From NCBI RefSeq assembly GCF_014236855.1, contig NZ_CP051261.1:310001-374000 (forward strand): 64,000 nt of DNA. Reading direction: 5' to 3'. The position numbers and the translations under genes were made by a program. Positions 36,110-46,159 of this stretch are shown here, in pieces (position 1 is the stretch's first letter; each line of letters begins with the position of its first letter). The stretch is from Xanthomonas sp. SI (GTDB lineage Bacteria > Pseudomonadota > Gammaproteobacteria > Xanthomonadales > Xanthomonadaceae). Under the pieces are notes generated by a model. The model searched no databases. It was not told where the DNA came from and worked only from the letters and a program-made list of their open reading frames with translations.

Positions 36110-36616
36110 CTAGCCCCGGCCCTCAGGCATTTTCCAGTGCTGGAGAAGGGGGCCTTGCGGACCGGCGACGGGATCGCTGGGCGGGAACGGCAACTGGGCG
36201 ATGCGCTGGATCGTTTCGGCGCTGGGCGCCTGCCGGCAGATGTCCCAGTCCTGCCCGGCGGGATAGGCGCCGACCACCAGGAAGTCGCTGCTGGAATCGA
36301 TGCAACAATGGCCGGTGCCGGCCGGCAGCAGCAAGGCGTCGCCGGCCGCCAGCGCGGTTTCGGGGCCGCCCGGGCCGCCGATGACCAGCCGCGCGCTGCC
36401 GCTGGCCACGCCAAGCACCTCGTGTGCAGTGGAATGGTAGTGGTGGTAATCGTAGATGCCATCGCGCCATTGCGGCGGCCAGCCATGGGCGGCGAAGCGG
36501 CGTTCGAAGCCGGCGGCACCGCCATCGCGGTCGGCTTGGCGGTACAGCAGGACCGGCAGGAACGGATGGTTGGGGACCCAGTCGTGCGGCGGCAGCAGCC
36601 AGTGTTCCAGATGCAT
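36110..36616 (-). CDS. YjlB-type cupin protein
   Basis: The 168-aa single-domain cupin has its metal-binding motif in [20 protein letters not shown], and the second cupin motif around [11 protein letters not shown]. The [11 protein letters not shown] block is characteristic of the YjlB family, whose substrate is unknown. The start at 36616 is preceded by GAGGA. It lies between DUF2884 and a SulP transporter, all on the minus strand but with gaps, so an operon is uncertain. Confidence 0.87.
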   Translation of the reverse strand: MHLEHWLLPPHDWVPNHPFLPVLLYRQADRDGGAAGFERRFAAHGWPPQWRDGIYDYHHYHSTAHEVLGVASGSARLVIGGPGGPETALAAGDALLLPAGTGHCCIDSSSDFLVVGAYPAGQDWDICRQAPSAETIQRIAQLPFPPSDPVAGPQGPLLQHWKMPEGRG

Positions 36617-36832
36617 CGGCGAATCCTCGCGGCATGGTGCGGCGGGCAGCTGGGGGCCGCCGTTGCAGACCATGCTAGCCAGGCCGCGTGGTCGTGGCGT
36701 CATGGCGCGATGTGGCGCCATCGTCGCAGTGCATTTGCGCGTGCATCGGCCGACAAGGGAGCGCCGAAGCCATCCGCCGATCTGCGACATGGCAGCGAGC
36801 GCAGGCGGTACGCCTGCGCTGCCGCTATTCGT

Positions 36833-38455
36833 TCAATGCAGCGGTGCCGGGTCCGCTTCGGCACGATGGTGCGTGCCCAGATCCCCGACCATGGCGGCGC
36901 TGGCGGCGTTCAGTCCGATCACCTGCACCTGCGCGCCATGGCGGCGGAACTTCAGCACCACCTTGTCCAGCGCGCCGATGGCGCTGATGTCCCACAGGTG
37001 CGCCTGCGACAGGTCGAGGGTGACCCGCGCCGGCGCGTGCGCATAGTCGAACGCGGCGGCGAAACTGCCGGCCGAGGCGAAGAACAGCTGGCCGCTGATG
37101 CGGTAGGTGTGGCCGCCATCGGCGTCCTCGGTCTTGACGATGTCCAGCATGCGCCCGACCTTGCGCGCGAAGAACAGCGCCGACAGCAGCACGCCGGTCA
37201 GCACGCCGCGCGCCAGGTCGTGGGTGGCCACGGTCACCGCCACAGTGGCGAGCATCACCACGCTGGAGCTCTTCGGATGCGTGCGCAGCTGCGCCAGCGA
37301 GCGCCAGCTGAAGGTGCCGATCGAGACCATGATCATCACCGCCACCAGCGCGGCCATCGGGATCTGCCGCACCCACGGGCCGGCGAACACCACCAGCATC
37401 AGCAGCACGCTGCCGGCAACCAACGCCGACAGGCGGCCGCGGCCGCCGGATTTCACGTTGATCACCGACTGCCCGATCATCGCGCAGCCGGCCATGCCGC
37501 CGATCAGCCCGCTGGCGATGTTGGCGGTGCCCTGGCCGATGCACTCGCGGTTCTTGCCACTGGGGGTGTCGGTCATGTCGTCGACGATCTGCGCGGTCAT
37601 CATCGATTCGAGCAGGCCGACCACCGCCATCGTCGCCGACACCGGGAACACGATCTTCAGCGTCTCCAACGTCCACGGCACGTCCGGCAGCAGGAACGTC
37701 GGCAGGCTGTCGGGCAACTGGCCCTTGTCGCCGACGGTGGGCACGGCGATGCCGAAGTAAAGCGCCATGCCGGTCAGCAGCACGATCGCCACCAGCGGCG
37801 GCGGCAGCGCGAGCGTGCGGGTCCAGCGATGACCGAGCAGCAGGGCCGCGGCACCGGCCGCCGCCACCGCATACAGCGCACGCGCATCGAGGCTGCCCGC
37901 GGTCAGCGCGGCGCCGAGCAACAGCAGCCACAGGCCGAGCCCGACAAAGGTGCGCTGCGACAGCCACGGCAGGCCGTAGATCACCAGCAGGCCCAGCGCC
38001 ACCAGTGGATACACCAGCGCCGGCACGCCGATCAGTTCCGGCAGTTGCGCCATGAAGATCAGGATCGCCAAGGCGTTGACGAAACCGGTGATCACCGAGC
38101 GCGACACGAAGCGCATCAGCGCGCCGAGCTTGAGCAGGCCGGCGCCGATCTGCAGCACGCCGGTCAACAGCGTCGCCGCCAGCAGGTATTGCAGGCCGTG
38201 GTCCTTGACCAGGCCGACCATCAGCAACGCCATCGCGCCGGTGGCTGCGGAGATCATGCCCGGCCGGCCGCCGACGAAGGCGATCACCACGCAGATGCAA
38301 AACGAGGCGTACAGCCCGACCTTGGGATCGACCCCGGCGATGATGGAGAAGGCGATGGCTTCGGGGATCAATGCCAGCGCCACGACCAGGCCGGCGAGCA
38401 CGTCGCCACGGAGGTTGCCGAACCATTGCTGGCGCAGCGGGGGATAAAGATTCAC
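36833..38455 (-). CDS. SulP-family inorganic anion transporter with STAS domain
   Basis: The 540-aa protein has 10-12 hydrophobic helices typical of SLC26/SulP carriers, including the family segment [18 protein letters not shown] and [22 protein letters not shown]-terminal cytoplasmic STAS domain covers about residues 415-530 ([20 protein letters not shown]). Such proteins carry sulfate, bicarbonate or dicarboxylates; the QGxxN region is shared by bicarbonate and sulfate transporters, so the substrate is open. The GTG at 38455 is taken as start because AGGAG lies 9 bases upstream. Confidence 0.9.
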   Translation of the reverse strand: MNLYPPLRQQWFGNLRGDVLAGLVVALALIPEAIAFSIIAGVDPKVGLYASFCICVVIAFVGGRPGMISAATGAMALLMVGLVKDHGLQYLLAATLLTGVLQIGAGLLKLGALMRFVSRSVITGFVNALAILIFMAQLPELIGVPALVYPLVALGLLVIYGLPWLSQRTFVGLGLWLLLLGAALTAGSLDARALYAVAAAGAAALLLGHRWTRTLALPPPLVAIVLLTGMALYFGIAVPTVGDKGQLPDSLPTFLLPDVPWTLETLKIVFPVSATMAVVGLLESMMTAQIVDDMTDTPSGKNRECIGQGTANIASGLIGGMAGCAMIGQSVINVKSGGRGRLSALVAGSVLLMLVVFAGPWVRQIPMAALVAVMIMVSIGTFSWRSLAQLRTHPKSSSVVMLATVAVTVATHDLARGVLTGVLLSALFFARKVGRMLDIVKTEDADGGHTYRISGQLFFASAGSFAAAFDYAHAPARVTLDLSQAHLWDISAIGALDKVVLKFRRHGAQVQVIGLNAASAAMVGDLGTHHRAEADPAPLH

Positions 38456-38905
38456 GAGAAAACGCTCCTGGCGCCGCGCCCGTCGCAGGGCGGCGCTACA
38501 CGAAATGGAAAGCCAGAACACACCGGGCGTCCCGCAGGGGGACAACGTGGAAAGCGCAGCGCGGGTGTCAGGGTGGCGTCATGTCGTGGCGTGGGGAGCG
38601 GAAGCGCGCGCGCGGCGATGCGCTGCGTGCCGCGCCAGTATAGAACAGTCGCGCCGATGCCGGTCTTGCGCTGCTTCCCAGTTGCGCGTGCTGCAGTGGA
38701 TGCAGCGCTGCATCTGTCGGCATGTGGCCACGCGGCGAGGAACGCGCTGCTGTCCGATACGGCCGTTCGCAGCCGGTGGCCTACTCGCTCAGGTCGAGCC
38801 CGCGGAACGCGCCGTCCCATTGCCGCAAAGGCTGCGGCTCACAATCTCCTCACTATTTGCGCGCAAAATGCGTCGATCGGATTGCGCGACGTGGAGCGCC
38901 AGCGA
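38456..38905. other. Intergenic region, no gene seen
   Basis: This is the divergent region between the SulP gene and the hypothetical gene at 38906. It must hold promoters for both, but no strong -35/-10 pair, terminator or known repeat stood out, and no open frame here has coding character. Confidence 0.4.
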
Positions 38906-39325
38906 ATGAACGATTTACGCATCGACCAGATCGACGCTGCCTTGTCCGCCCTGGACCAGGCCGATCCGCAACGCAAGGCGGCGCTGTGGCAGTGGGCATA
39001 TCTGGAGATGCTGCACGAAACCCTGAGCGCGATGCATCAGCTGTCGCACCGGATCGGCGTGGCCGAGCTGGTCGCCGATGCCTGGCTGGCGCCGGTGGAC
39101 GTGATCGCACTGGAACACTCGTTTCTCGACCGTGCCACGCTGGCCGACCCGCGCGTGCAGGCCTTCGCGCTGGCGCTGGCCGAAGCATCCTCGCGCCAGT
39201 CGCGCGCCGAGCTGTGGCGCAGCGGCTACGCCAGCGCGGTGCAGGCCACGCTGCAGGGCATGCAGGCGCTGGCCGGCAAGCACCGGATCGATACGCAGGT
39301 CGCTGCGCCATTGTCGTTCGCCTGA
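38906..39325 (+). CDS. Hypothetical helical protein
   Basis: The 139-aa protein is not recognised. It is predominantly alpha-helical, Ala/Leu/Asp-rich, soluble, with no signal peptide or cysteine. Regular segments such as IDQIDAALSALDQADPQRKA and RAELWRSGYASAVQATLQGM suggest a small helical bundle. GTGGAG lies about 9 bases before the ATG. It is the first gene of a plus-strand group with the small membrane protein, the DUF3182 protein and a hydrolase. Confidence 0.7.
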   Translation: MNDLRIDQIDAALSALDQADPQRKAALWQWAYLEMLHETLSAMHQLSHRIGVAELVADAWLAPVDVIALEHSFLDRATLADPRVQAFALALAEASSRQSRAELWRSGYASAVQATLQGMQALAGKHRIDTQVAAPLSFA

Positions 39326-39514
39326 GCGCCGCCTCCGACGCATTCGTGCGGTGTGGATAGCGTCGTTCGTGACGCGCCGGTGGTGTGCGCTTGCAACAGG
39401 CAACGTCGTCGGTTGCATCTTCGACATCGAGATTCGACATCCGGATATTCCGCTAACGCGCTCGGCACGCAGCGTTCACCATGGCGCAACGCCGTTGCCG
39501 ACAGCCTTGGAACC

Positions 39515-39721
39515 ATGGTCAATCCCCACCGCCATTCCTCATCGCAGGCGACGGCCAGGCATCAGGTTCCGCCTACGAACGACGTTCCCGCCGATGCGCC
39601 GGGCATCTCGGAAGCCGGCGCCTGGTGGCGGCAATTGCGCGCCGCCGTGCCGCGCTGGCTGCTCGCCGCGGTCGCGCTGCTCGCGTTGGGCCTGCTGCTG
39701 TTCTGGTATGCCCGTGCTTGA
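39515..39721 (+). CDS. Putative small single-pass membrane protein
   Basis: The 68-aa product has a polar His/Ser/Thr/Pro-rich N-terminus and one C-terminal transmembrane helix (WLLAAVALLALGLLLFWY). The helix and the close, in-line position before the DUF3182 gene (31 bp) support a real gene. The ribosome-binding site is weak, so the start could be elsewhere in the frame. Confidence 0.5.
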   Translation: MVNPHRHSSSQATARHQVPPTNDVPADAPGISEAGAWWRQLRAAVPRWLLAAVALLALGLLLFWYARA

Positions 39722-39752
39722 CCTCCTGTCCTGTTCGCCTGGAGAGCCGCGC

Positions 39753-40844
39753 ATGGCGCCATCTGCCGCACACGACCATGTCCGTCGCTGCAGCGTCCGC
39801 ATGCATCCGCCCGGCGGACACGAGGTCGCCACGCACGCCTGGATCGCCGCCGAAGTGGCGCGGCTGATGCGCCTGCCGTTGCAGGATGCCGGCGCGACAC
39901 AGAGCGGTTTCCACGTACCGGACGACACCCTGACCGCCGCGCAGGCGCAACAGCTGGGCGTGCGCGCGGCGGCCGATCTGCTCGGTGGCGTGGTGCCGCA
40001 TGCGTTCGTCGCCACCAAGGCGATCAGCCATCCGCTGGTCGATCCCGGCGCGGCCGCGCCACAGGGCTGGAACCATGCGCTCGGCGGCGCATTGGCCGAG
40101 GCGACGGTGCCCGGCTACACCGCGTTCGCGGCGGACGATGCGCGCGTAGCGTATGCGCGCCTGTGTGGCGGCGGCCAGGTGCGCTTGAAGTTGCCGCACG
40201 GCATCGCCGGGCAGGGCCAGCTGTTGCTGCACGATGCGCAGGCGTTGGAGACCGCGCTGGACGCGTTGGCAGCCGCGGATCTGGCGCAGCAGGGCGTTGT
40301 GCTGGAGCGGCAACTGGATCGCTCGACGACCTTCAGCGTCGGCGAAGTGGACTGCGCCGGCATGACCATCGCCTACTACGGCACGCAATCAGCCACCGAC
40401 GACGCTGCCGGCCGCGAGACCTACGGCGGCTCGCAGCTGTTCGTGATCCGCGGCACCCTGGACGCGCTGCTCGAACGCACGTTGCCGCCGCAGCAGCGTG
40501 AGGCGGTGTTGAAGGCGCGCCATTACGATCGTTGCATCGCCCAGGCCTATCCCGATTTCTACGCATCGCGCCGCAACTACGACGTGATCGAGGGCATCGC
40601 CCAGGACGGCACGCGCCTGTGCGGCGTGCTCGAGCAATCCTGGCGCATCGGCGGCGCCACGCCGGCGGAACTGGCCGCGGTCGATGCCTTCCAGCGCGAC
40701 CCGGCGTTGCACGCGGTAATCGCGGCCACGGTCGAACGCTATGGCGCGCCGGCGCTGCCCGCGGACGCCGAGGTCTACTACATGGGCGAGGATCCGCGCG
40801 TGGGCCGCCTGACCAAATACCGTTATGTGAGCGCTGCGGACTGA
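39753..40844 (+). CDS. DUF3182 protein
   Basis: The 363-aa protein has no signal peptide. Conserved-looking segments ([48 protein letters not shown]) match DUF3182. The overall lay-out recalls ATP-grasp-type ligases, but no confident ATP-grasp signature can be named. CTGGAGAG lies before the ATG. The next gene starts 2 bp after its stop, so DUF3182 and the following alpha/beta hydrolase are almost certainly one operon. Confidence 0.82.
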   Translation: MAPSAAHDHVRRCSVRMHPPGGHEVATHAWIAAEVARLMRLPLQDAGATQSGFHVPDDTLTAAQAQQLGVRAAADLLGGVVPHAFVATKAISHPLVDPGAAAPQGWNHALGGALAEATVPGYTAFAADDARVAYARLCGGGQVRLKLPHGIAGQGQLLLHDAQALETALDALAAADLAQQGVVLERQLDRSTTFSVGEVDCAGMTIAYYGTQSATDDAAGRETYGGSQLFVIRGTLDALLERTLPPQQREAVLKARHYDRCIAQAYPDFYASRRNYDVIEGIAQDGTRLCGVLEQSWRIGGATPAELAAVDAFQRDPALHAVIAATVERYGAPALPADAEVYYMGEDPRVGRLTKYRYVSAAD

Positions 40845-40846
40845 CG

Positions 40847-41734
40847 ATGGAAACCAAGCTCTCCAGCATCGATATCGCGGTGGACGGCGACGCCTTGAGC
40901 GGTACCTTGCTGACGCCGACCAATGGCATGCCCGGCGTGCTGTTCGTGCATGGCTGGGGCGGCAACCAGCATCACAACCTGGTGCGTGCGCGCGAAGCGG
41001 TCGGCCTGGGCTGCGTGTGCCTGACCTTCGACCTGCGCGGCCACGAAGGCATGGCGTCGATGCGCGAGACGGTGACGCGCGCGCAGAATCTGGACGACAT
41101 CAAGGCGGCCTACGACCGGCTGGTGGATTCGCCGCAGGTGGATCCGGAGTCGATCGCGGTGGTGGGCCTGAGCTACGGCGGCTACCTGGCCTCGCTGCTG
41201 ACCCTGGAGCGGCCGGTGGAATGGCTGGCGCTGCGTTCGCCAGCGCTGTACAAGGATGCGCATTGGGACGGGCCGAAGGTGGCATTGAACCGCGATCCGG
41301 ACTTGATGCCGTATCGGCATCGCGCCGTCGTGCCGGACGACAATATCGCGCTGGCCGCGTGCCAGCGCTTTCGCGGCGACGTGTTGCTGGTCGAGGCCGA
41401 GCAGGACGTGATCGTGCCCGGCCAGGTGCTCAAGAACTACGCCGCGGCCTTCTCGAATGCGCGTTCGCTGACCTCGCGGGTGATCAAGGGCGCCGACCAC
41501 GCGCTGACCCGCAAGGAACATCAGCTCGAATACACCCGCTACCTGGTCGATTGGCTCACCGAGATGGTGGTCGGGCGCCGCGTGGCGCTGGCCAAGAACG
41601 TGGTCGAACGGCGCAAGCAGCAACTCAAGAGTACCCAGGGCGATGCGGCAACGTCGCCCGGGCAGGGCTCGAAAGAATTTCACGGCCGCATCGAGGCCAA
41701 GGAACGCACCTCCGACGCGCCGCCGTCGCGGTGA
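40847..41734 (+). CDS. Alpha/beta-hydrolase (peptidase/esterase type)
   Basis: The 295-aa protein shows a nucleophile elbow in [14 protein letters not shown], an oxyanion-side [10 protein letters not shown] motif, an acid region in [13 protein letters not shown] and a catalytic His in [14 protein letters not shown]. The C-terminal 45 residues are polar and look disordered. It is directly coupled to the DUF3182 gene, suggesting one pathway. The substrate is unknown. Confidence 0.88.
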   Translation: METKLSSIDIAVDGDALSGTLLTPTNGMPGVLFVHGWGGNQHHNLVRAREAVGLGCVCLTFDLRGHEGMASMRETVTRAQNLDDIKAAYDRLVDSPQVDPESIAVVGLSYGGYLASLLTLERPVEWLALRSPALYKDAHWDGPKVALNRDPDLMPYRHRAVVPDDNIALAACQRFRGDVLLVEAEQDVIVPGQVLKNYAAAFSNARSLTSRVIKGADHALTRKEHQLEYTRYLVDWLTEMVVGRRVALAKNVVERRKQQLKSTQGDAATSPGQGSKEFHGRIEAKERTSDAPPSR

Positions 41735-41811
41735 AGCGCTGGCGCGACGAAAAAGCTGTCGCGCTGCAGTCTGCAACGCGATAACCATCTCCGGCGCGCT
41801 CGCCGCTGCCG

Positions 41812-42129
41812 TCAGTGGCTGCGCCCGGATTGCTCCAAATGGTGCCAGGCATGGCGGACCAGCCAGCGCGCCTCGTCCCACGGCACCGACAGCGACGGCG
41901 CCAGGTGGTGATAGGACTCCTGCAGCACGCGGTACAGCTGCGCTTCGGTGGCGCGCGGATAGGCCAGGTAGACGTCGTAGCCCATCTTCAGCAGCGAGGC
42001 ATAGTCGGAGAAACCGTGGTGACCGAGGCGGCCATCGGCATGCGCATGCCGCCAGTAGGCCATTTCGGCATCCAGATCGACGGCGCGACGAGCGTGGGCA
42101 GGACGAGCGAGAGCGGAAGCGGTCTGCAT
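41812..42129 (-). CDS. Hypothetical protein (Xanthomonas-type)
   Basis: The 105-aa protein is not assigned to a family. It is rich in His, Tyr and Trp (AEMAYWRHAHADGRLGHHGF; RVLQESYHHLAPSLSVPWDE), soluble and without a signal peptide. GAGAGGAG nine bases upstream of the ATG is an unusually good ribosome-binding site, supporting that it is expressed. It converges on the hydrolase gene. Confidence 0.75.
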   Translation of the reverse strand: MQTASALARPAHARRAVDLDAEMAYWRHAHADGRLGHHGFSDYASLLKMGYDVYLAYPRATEAQLYRVLQESYHHLAPSLSVPWDEARWLVRHAWHHLEQSGRSH

Positions 42130-42453
42130 GGGTAGGACTCCTCTCGAAGCTACCCCCCTGTCGCTCCGATCCTAACGGATAGTTGCCGCGATTTGCGCCT
42201 GCAGCGCGATATCGCGCGCGAATCGCTGAACCGATAAGCGAGATGAGCGGGCAGACGCTCTGGAAGCGCTTGCAACGCCGTGCTGGATAGCGCGCCGGTT
42301 GCGAGGTCGCATGACGCGTTGTCGTCGTGCCGGCGACGATGCGTTATGCGACAGGATGCCATGCACGCGGCATATGCCTCCTCATGCGGCACATGCCGAT
42401 CGCCATGGAGGCGACGGCACGCTCACCGATCCAAGGCATGCGGCGCCGCGGCT
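42130..42453. other. Intergenic region, no gene seen
   Basis: Between the 5' end of the hypothetical gene and the 3' end of dkgB. Short open frames here lack starts and coding character, and no repeat or clear terminator was recognised. Confidence 0.4.
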
Positions 42454-43257
42454 TCAGTCCCAGTCCGGCGCGATACCGGCCGGGTTCGCCAGCCGTTCGC
42501 CGCGGTCCAGTGTGGCGATCTGCGCCATGTCCTCCTTCTCCAGGCGCAGCGACTGCGCGAGCAGATTGCTGGCCAGGTTCTCGCGCTTGGTCGAGGACGG
42601 GATCACCGCATAGCCCTGCTGCAGCGCCCAGGCCAACGCCACCTGCGCCGGCGTGGCGGCATGGCGCGCGGCGATCGCGGCGATCGCCGGATCCTGCAGC
42701 ACCTTGCCGTAGGCCAGGGTCATGTACGAGGTGACGTGGATGCCCTGTTGCTGCAGGTAGCCGATCAGCTTGCGATTCTGCAGATAGGGATGCACTTCGA
42801 TCTGTTGCGTGGCGATCGCGTCGGCACCGAGGATCGCGATCGCCTGCTCGGTCAACGCGATGGTGAAGTTGGACAGGCCGATCTGCCGGGTCAGGCCTTG
42901 CCGCTTGGCGTCGGTCAGGGCGTGCAGATATTCGGCCATCGGCACCGCATCGCGCGGCGAGGGCCAATGCACCAGGGTCAGGTCCACGTAGTCGCTGCGC
43001 AGCTTGTCCAGGCTCTGCCGCAGGCTCGGCAGCAGCTTGTCGGTGGACAGGTTGTCGGTCCACACCTTGGTGGTGACGAACAGGTCCGCGCGCGGCACGC
43101 CGGAAGCGGCGATGGCCTGGCCGACCTCGGCTTCGTTGCCATAGATCTGCGCGGTGTCGACGGCGCGGTAGCCGAGTTCGAGCGCGTTGCGAACCGAGTC
43201 GACGACCACCTGATCCTTGAGCCGGAACGTACCCAGGCCGAAAGCGGGAATGCGCAT
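42454..43257 (-). CDS. dkgB: Aldo/keto reductase, 2,5-diketo-D-gluconate reductase B type
   Basis: The 267-aa protein is a single TIM-barrel aldo/keto reductase. The catalytic tetrad regions are visible: Asp and Tyr in [11 protein letters not shown], Lys in FVTTKVW and His in [14 protein letters not shown]-binding residues are in IPSSTKREN. Sequence and length fit DkgB, which reduces 2,5-diketogluconate and methylglyoxal. As in E. coli (dkgB-yafC), a LysR-family gene is adjacent, here divergent. Confidence 0.92.
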   Translation of the reverse strand: MRIPAFGLGTFRLKDQVVVDSVRNALELGYRAVDTAQIYGNEAEVGQAIAASGVPRADLFVTTKVWTDNLSTDKLLPSLRQSLDKLRSDYVDLTLVHWPSPRDAVPMAEYLHALTDAKRQGLTRQIGLSNFTIALTEQAIAILGADAIATQQIEVHPYLQNRKLIGYLQQQGIHVTSYMTLAYGKVLQDPAIAAIAARHAATPAQVALAWALQQGYAVIPSSTKRENLASNLLAQSLRLEKEDMAQIATLDRGERLANPAGIAPDWD

Positions 43258-43554
43258 GCGGTGACTCCTTGCGAGGAAGATAGGGAAGAAGATTGGATTT
43301 CAGTATGCGAGCGGCGCGGTCATGTCGGCGTCGCTGCGGCGCCCATCGCATCGGGCTGGCCGATCGGTGCGATGGCGCCTAGGGCGGCGTTCACAGGGCA
43401 GAGCAGGGATGGAAGCGGGACCATGACGGCATCCGGGAGAAATAAGCACAGACGCAGTGTGGCCCCATCCCTGGCCAGGAAAAACCCATCGCCAGACCAA
43501 TCACTTTTGCGTTCTGATCAATAATCGATTCCCGATTCCACCATCCGCTCTGCC

Positions 43555-44457
43555 ATGAAGACGACGCTGGACGAACTGCAGGCCTTCATCGCCGTGGTCG
43601 ATACGCACTCCATCACCGCGGCCGCCCACGCATTGGGGCAGACCGCCTCCGGGGTCAGCCGCGCGCTGGCGCGGCTGGAGGAAAAGCTGCAGACCACGCT
43701 GCTGCGGCGGACCACCCGGCGCCTGGCGCTGACCGAGGAAGGCCAGGCCTTCCTGCAGCGCGCCCGCGAGATCGTGGCTGCGGTCGAGCAGGCCGAAGAG
43801 CAGATGGTCGCGCGCCGCCAGCGCCCGGCCGGGCGCCTGCGCGTGGATGCGGCCACGCCGTTCATGCTGCATGCGATCGTGCCGCACGTGGCCGGTTACC
43901 GCGCACGCTATCCGGATGTGGAGCTGGAGCTGACCAGCAACGACGGCATCATCGACCTGCTCGAACGCCGCACGGACCTGGCGATCCGCATCGGCGCGCT
44001 GCGCGATTCCAGCCTGCATGCGCGCGCGCTGGGCAGCAGCCGGCTGCGGGTGCTGGCCAGTCCCGACTATCTGGCCCGGCGCGGCATGCCGCGCCGCGTG
44101 GACGCGCTGGCCCGGCACGACCTGCTCGGCTTCACCCAGCCCGAGTCGCTTAACGAATGGCCGCTGCGTGGCAACGATGGCGCTGCGTTGCACATCCGCC
44201 CGACGCTCGCCTGCTCCAGCGGCGAGACCCTGCGCCAGCTGGCGCTGGCCGGCGACGGCATCGCCTGCCTGTCCGACTTCATGACCGCGGCCGATCGCCG
44301 CGATGGCCGCCTGGTGCAGCTATTGCCCAAGCTCACGCTGGACGTGCGCCAACCGATCCACGGCGTGTACTACCGCAACACGGCGGTCTCGGCGCGTATC
44401 GCCTCGTTCCTGGACCATCTGGCCGACGCGCTGGGGCCGGCGCCGTTCGCTGGGTGA
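43555..44457 (+). CDS. LysR-family regulator next to dkgB (YafC-like)
   Basis: The 300-aa protein has an N-terminal winged helix-turn-helix (LQAFIAVVDTHSITAAAHAL then GQTASGVSRALARLE) and a LysR substrate-binding domain with the NDGIIDLLERRTDLAIRIGA segment of the CrgA/YafC-like subgroup. It is divergent from dkgB across about 300 bp and likely controls it and itself. Confidence 0.92.
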   Translation: MKTTLDELQAFIAVVDTHSITAAAHALGQTASGVSRALARLEEKLQTTLLRRTTRRLALTEEGQAFLQRAREIVAAVEQAEEQMVARRQRPAGRLRVDAATPFMLHAIVPHVAGYRARYPDVELELTSNDGIIDLLERRTDLAIRIGALRDSSLHARALGSSRLRVLASPDYLARRGMPRRVDALARHDLLGFTQPESLNEWPLRGNDGAALHIRPTLACSSGETLRQLALAGDGIACLSDFMTAADRRDGRLVQLLPKLTLDVRQPIHGVYYRNTAVSARIASFLDHLADALGPAPFAG

Positions 44458-44685
44458 GGCATGTGTGCGCCAAGCGCGCATTGGCGAGCGGGGCGGGGCG
44501 TCGCCGAGCGGGGCACGCTGGCAGCGCACGCCATGACGCCGTGAAGATGCGCAGCCGAAACGGGCCGCACATGCACGTCGTGCAGACGATGCCTCCAATA
44601 GCCTGCCTGCGTACTAATGACGCGTGTGCCGCGTCCATGTGCGAGACCGCGGCGGCGGTTGCGCCGTCGTTCCGGCCCCCGGGAC

Positions 44686-44723
44686 TGGACACGCATTTGT
44701 AAATGTAACTAATATGGTTACAT
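44686..44723 (+). promoter_or_regulatory. Leaderless promoter and operator of the Rrf2 gene
   Basis: TGGACA (44686-44691) and TAATAT (44710-44715) are spaced 18 bp, placing the transcript start on or next to the ATG at 44722. An exact dyad, ATGTAAC (44703-44709) and GTTACAT (44717-44723), covers the -10 box and the start codon, as expected for an autoregulatory repressor site. Confidence 0.72.
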
Positions 44724-45168
44724 GAAGCGAAACACACAACTTTCCGATGTGCTGCACTTGCTGGTGCACATGGCCCAGCATGGCGAGCCGATGACCTCCG
44801 AGCAGATGGCGGCCTGCCTGCAGAGCCATGCGGTGGTGGTGCGGCGCCTGCTGGCGCGGCTGCGCGACGCGCAACTGGTCGAATCCACCCGCGGCCACGG
44901 CGGCGGCTGGCAGTTGGCGCGCGCGCCGGAGGCGATCAGCCTGTACGACGTCTATGTCGCCTTGGGCGAGACGCTAGTGCTTGGCCACGGCGTGCGCGGT
45001 CCGCATCCGGATTGCGCGATCGAGCGTGCGGTCAACGATGCGCTCGACGACGGCTATCGGCAGGCACAGGCCGCGTTGGCCGCACAGCTGCAGGCGTTGA
45101 CGCTGCGCAAGCTGGGCCAGCGCGTACAACGCAAACTCAAACAGGAGCAGAAGACCCATGCAACATGA
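44722..45168 (+). CDS. Rrf2-family transcriptional regulator
   Basis: The 148-aa protein has an Rrf2 winged helix (LSDVLHLLVHMAQHGEPMTS; the recognition part HAVVVRRLLARLRDAQLVES) and the usual GHGGGWQLARAPEAISLYDV wing. Only two cysteines are present (Cys32 and Cys98), so the three-cysteine Fe-S site of IscR/NsrR is absent; single-cysteine thiol sensing is more likely. Its last codons overlap the start of the flavoprotein gene by 11 bp. No ribosome-binding site precedes the start, matching a leaderless message. Confidence 0.9.
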   Translation: MKRNTQLSDVLHLLVHMAQHGEPMTSEQMAACLQSHAVVVRRLLARLRDAQLVESTRGHGGGWQLARAPEAISLYDVYVALGETLVLGHGVRGPHPDCAIERAVNDALDDGYRQAQAALAAQLQALTLRKLGQRVQRKLKQEQKTHAT

Positions 45169-46090
45169 TGCCGTGATCGTCGGTGGCAGTTTCTCCGGCC
45201 TGTCCGCCGCGCTGATGCTGGCGCGCGGGCATCGCAAGGTCCTGGTGGTCGATGCCGGCCTGCCGCGCAACCGGCATGCCGCGCACTCGCATGGCCTGCT
45301 GGCGCTGGACGGCATGCCGGGCAGCGCGGTGCTGGCGCAGGCCAAGGCGCAGCTGCTGGCCTATCCGAGCGTCGAATGGTGGGACGGGCAGGTCGAAGAG
45401 GCGACTGCATTGCCCGGCGGCTGGTACGTGGCGCTGGCCGACGGCAGGCGGATACGCACGCGCGGCATGGTGCTGGCGACCGGCGTCGTCGACCAGTTGC
45501 CGGACCTGCCGGGCGTGGCCGAGCGCTGGGGACACACGGTCATGCACTGCCCGTACTGCCACGGCTACGAGCTGGGCCGGCAGGCGCGCATCGGCGTGCT
45601 CGGCAACGGCACCGCCATGTCGGCGGAACAGGCGCTGATGCTGGCCGACTGGGGCCGGGTGACGTTGTTCGCGCAGGGCATGCCGCTGGACGACGCCGAG
45701 CTGATGGCCAAGTTGGCCAGGCGTGGCGTGCAGCTGGAAACGCGGCGGGCAATCGCCTTGGAAGGCGAGGGCACGGCGATCGACGGCATGCGCGTGGACG
45801 ATGGCGCGCTGGTACAGATCCAGGCGCTGTTCCTGGGCGCGCCGACGCGCATGGCCAGCCCGCTGGCCGAGCGCCTGGGTTGCCGCTTGGAGCAAGGCCC
45901 GTTGAGCCCGTATCTGAGCGTGGACGAAAAGAAGCTGACCAGCGTGCCGCGGGTCTATGCGGCCGGCGACGCGGCGCGCATGTTCGGTAACGCCACGCTG
46001 GCCTCGGCCGATGGCGTGATCGCCGGCATCGGGCTGCACCACGCGTTGATCGCCGAAGACAGCGAGCAGGATGCTGCGGCTGCGGCATAA
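45158..46090 (+). CDS. Thioredoxin reductase-like NAD(P)/FAD oxidoreductase
   Basis: The 310-aa protein has an N-terminal FAD motif (VIVGGSFSGLSAALMLARG), a redox CPYC pair (Cys131/Cys134 in MHCPYCHGYELG), a second nucleotide-binding stretch (GVLGNGTAMSAEQALMLADW) and the FAD-closing motif VYAAGDAARMFG. This matches the thioredoxin reductase-like family often paired with Rrf2 regulators. AAACAGGAGCAG precedes the ATG. Likely roles are disulfide or small-molecule redox control. Confidence 0.92.
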   Translation: MQHDAVIVGGSFSGLSAALMLARGHRKVLVVDAGLPRNRHAAHSHGLLALDGMPGSAVLAQAKAQLLAYPSVEWWDGQVEEATALPGGWYVALADGRRIRTRGMVLATGVVDQLPDLPGVAERWGHTVMHCPYCHGYELGRQARIGVLGNGTAMSAEQALMLADWGRVTLFAQGMPLDDAELMAKLARRGVQLETRRAIALEGEGTAIDGMRVDDGALVQIQALFLGAPTRMASPLAERLGCRLEQGPLSPYLSVDEKKLTSVPRVYAAGDAARMFGNATLASADGVIAGIGLHHALIAEDSEQDAAAAA

Positions 46091-46118
46091 AAAAAGGCCA
46101 TCCGCGGACGGACGGCCT
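46089..46118 (-). terminator. Terminator of the slipin-rtcB operon
   Basis: Read on the minus strand, AGGCCGTCCG pairs with CGGATGGCCT and is followed by seven T. It lies between the convergent ends of rtcB and the flavoprotein gene and may work in both directions. Confidence 0.85.
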
Positions 46119-46159
46119 CGCACCGGCACGAGGCCGGCAGCTGCCAAGGCCACACCGCC

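Noticed and set aside
35144..39325. A 1393-codon plus-strand open frame
   Set aside because: It runs antisense to DUF2884, cupin and SulP genes and has the His/Arg/Gln-rich composition of a high-GC shadow frame. Only its last 139 codons (38906-39325) look like a gene.
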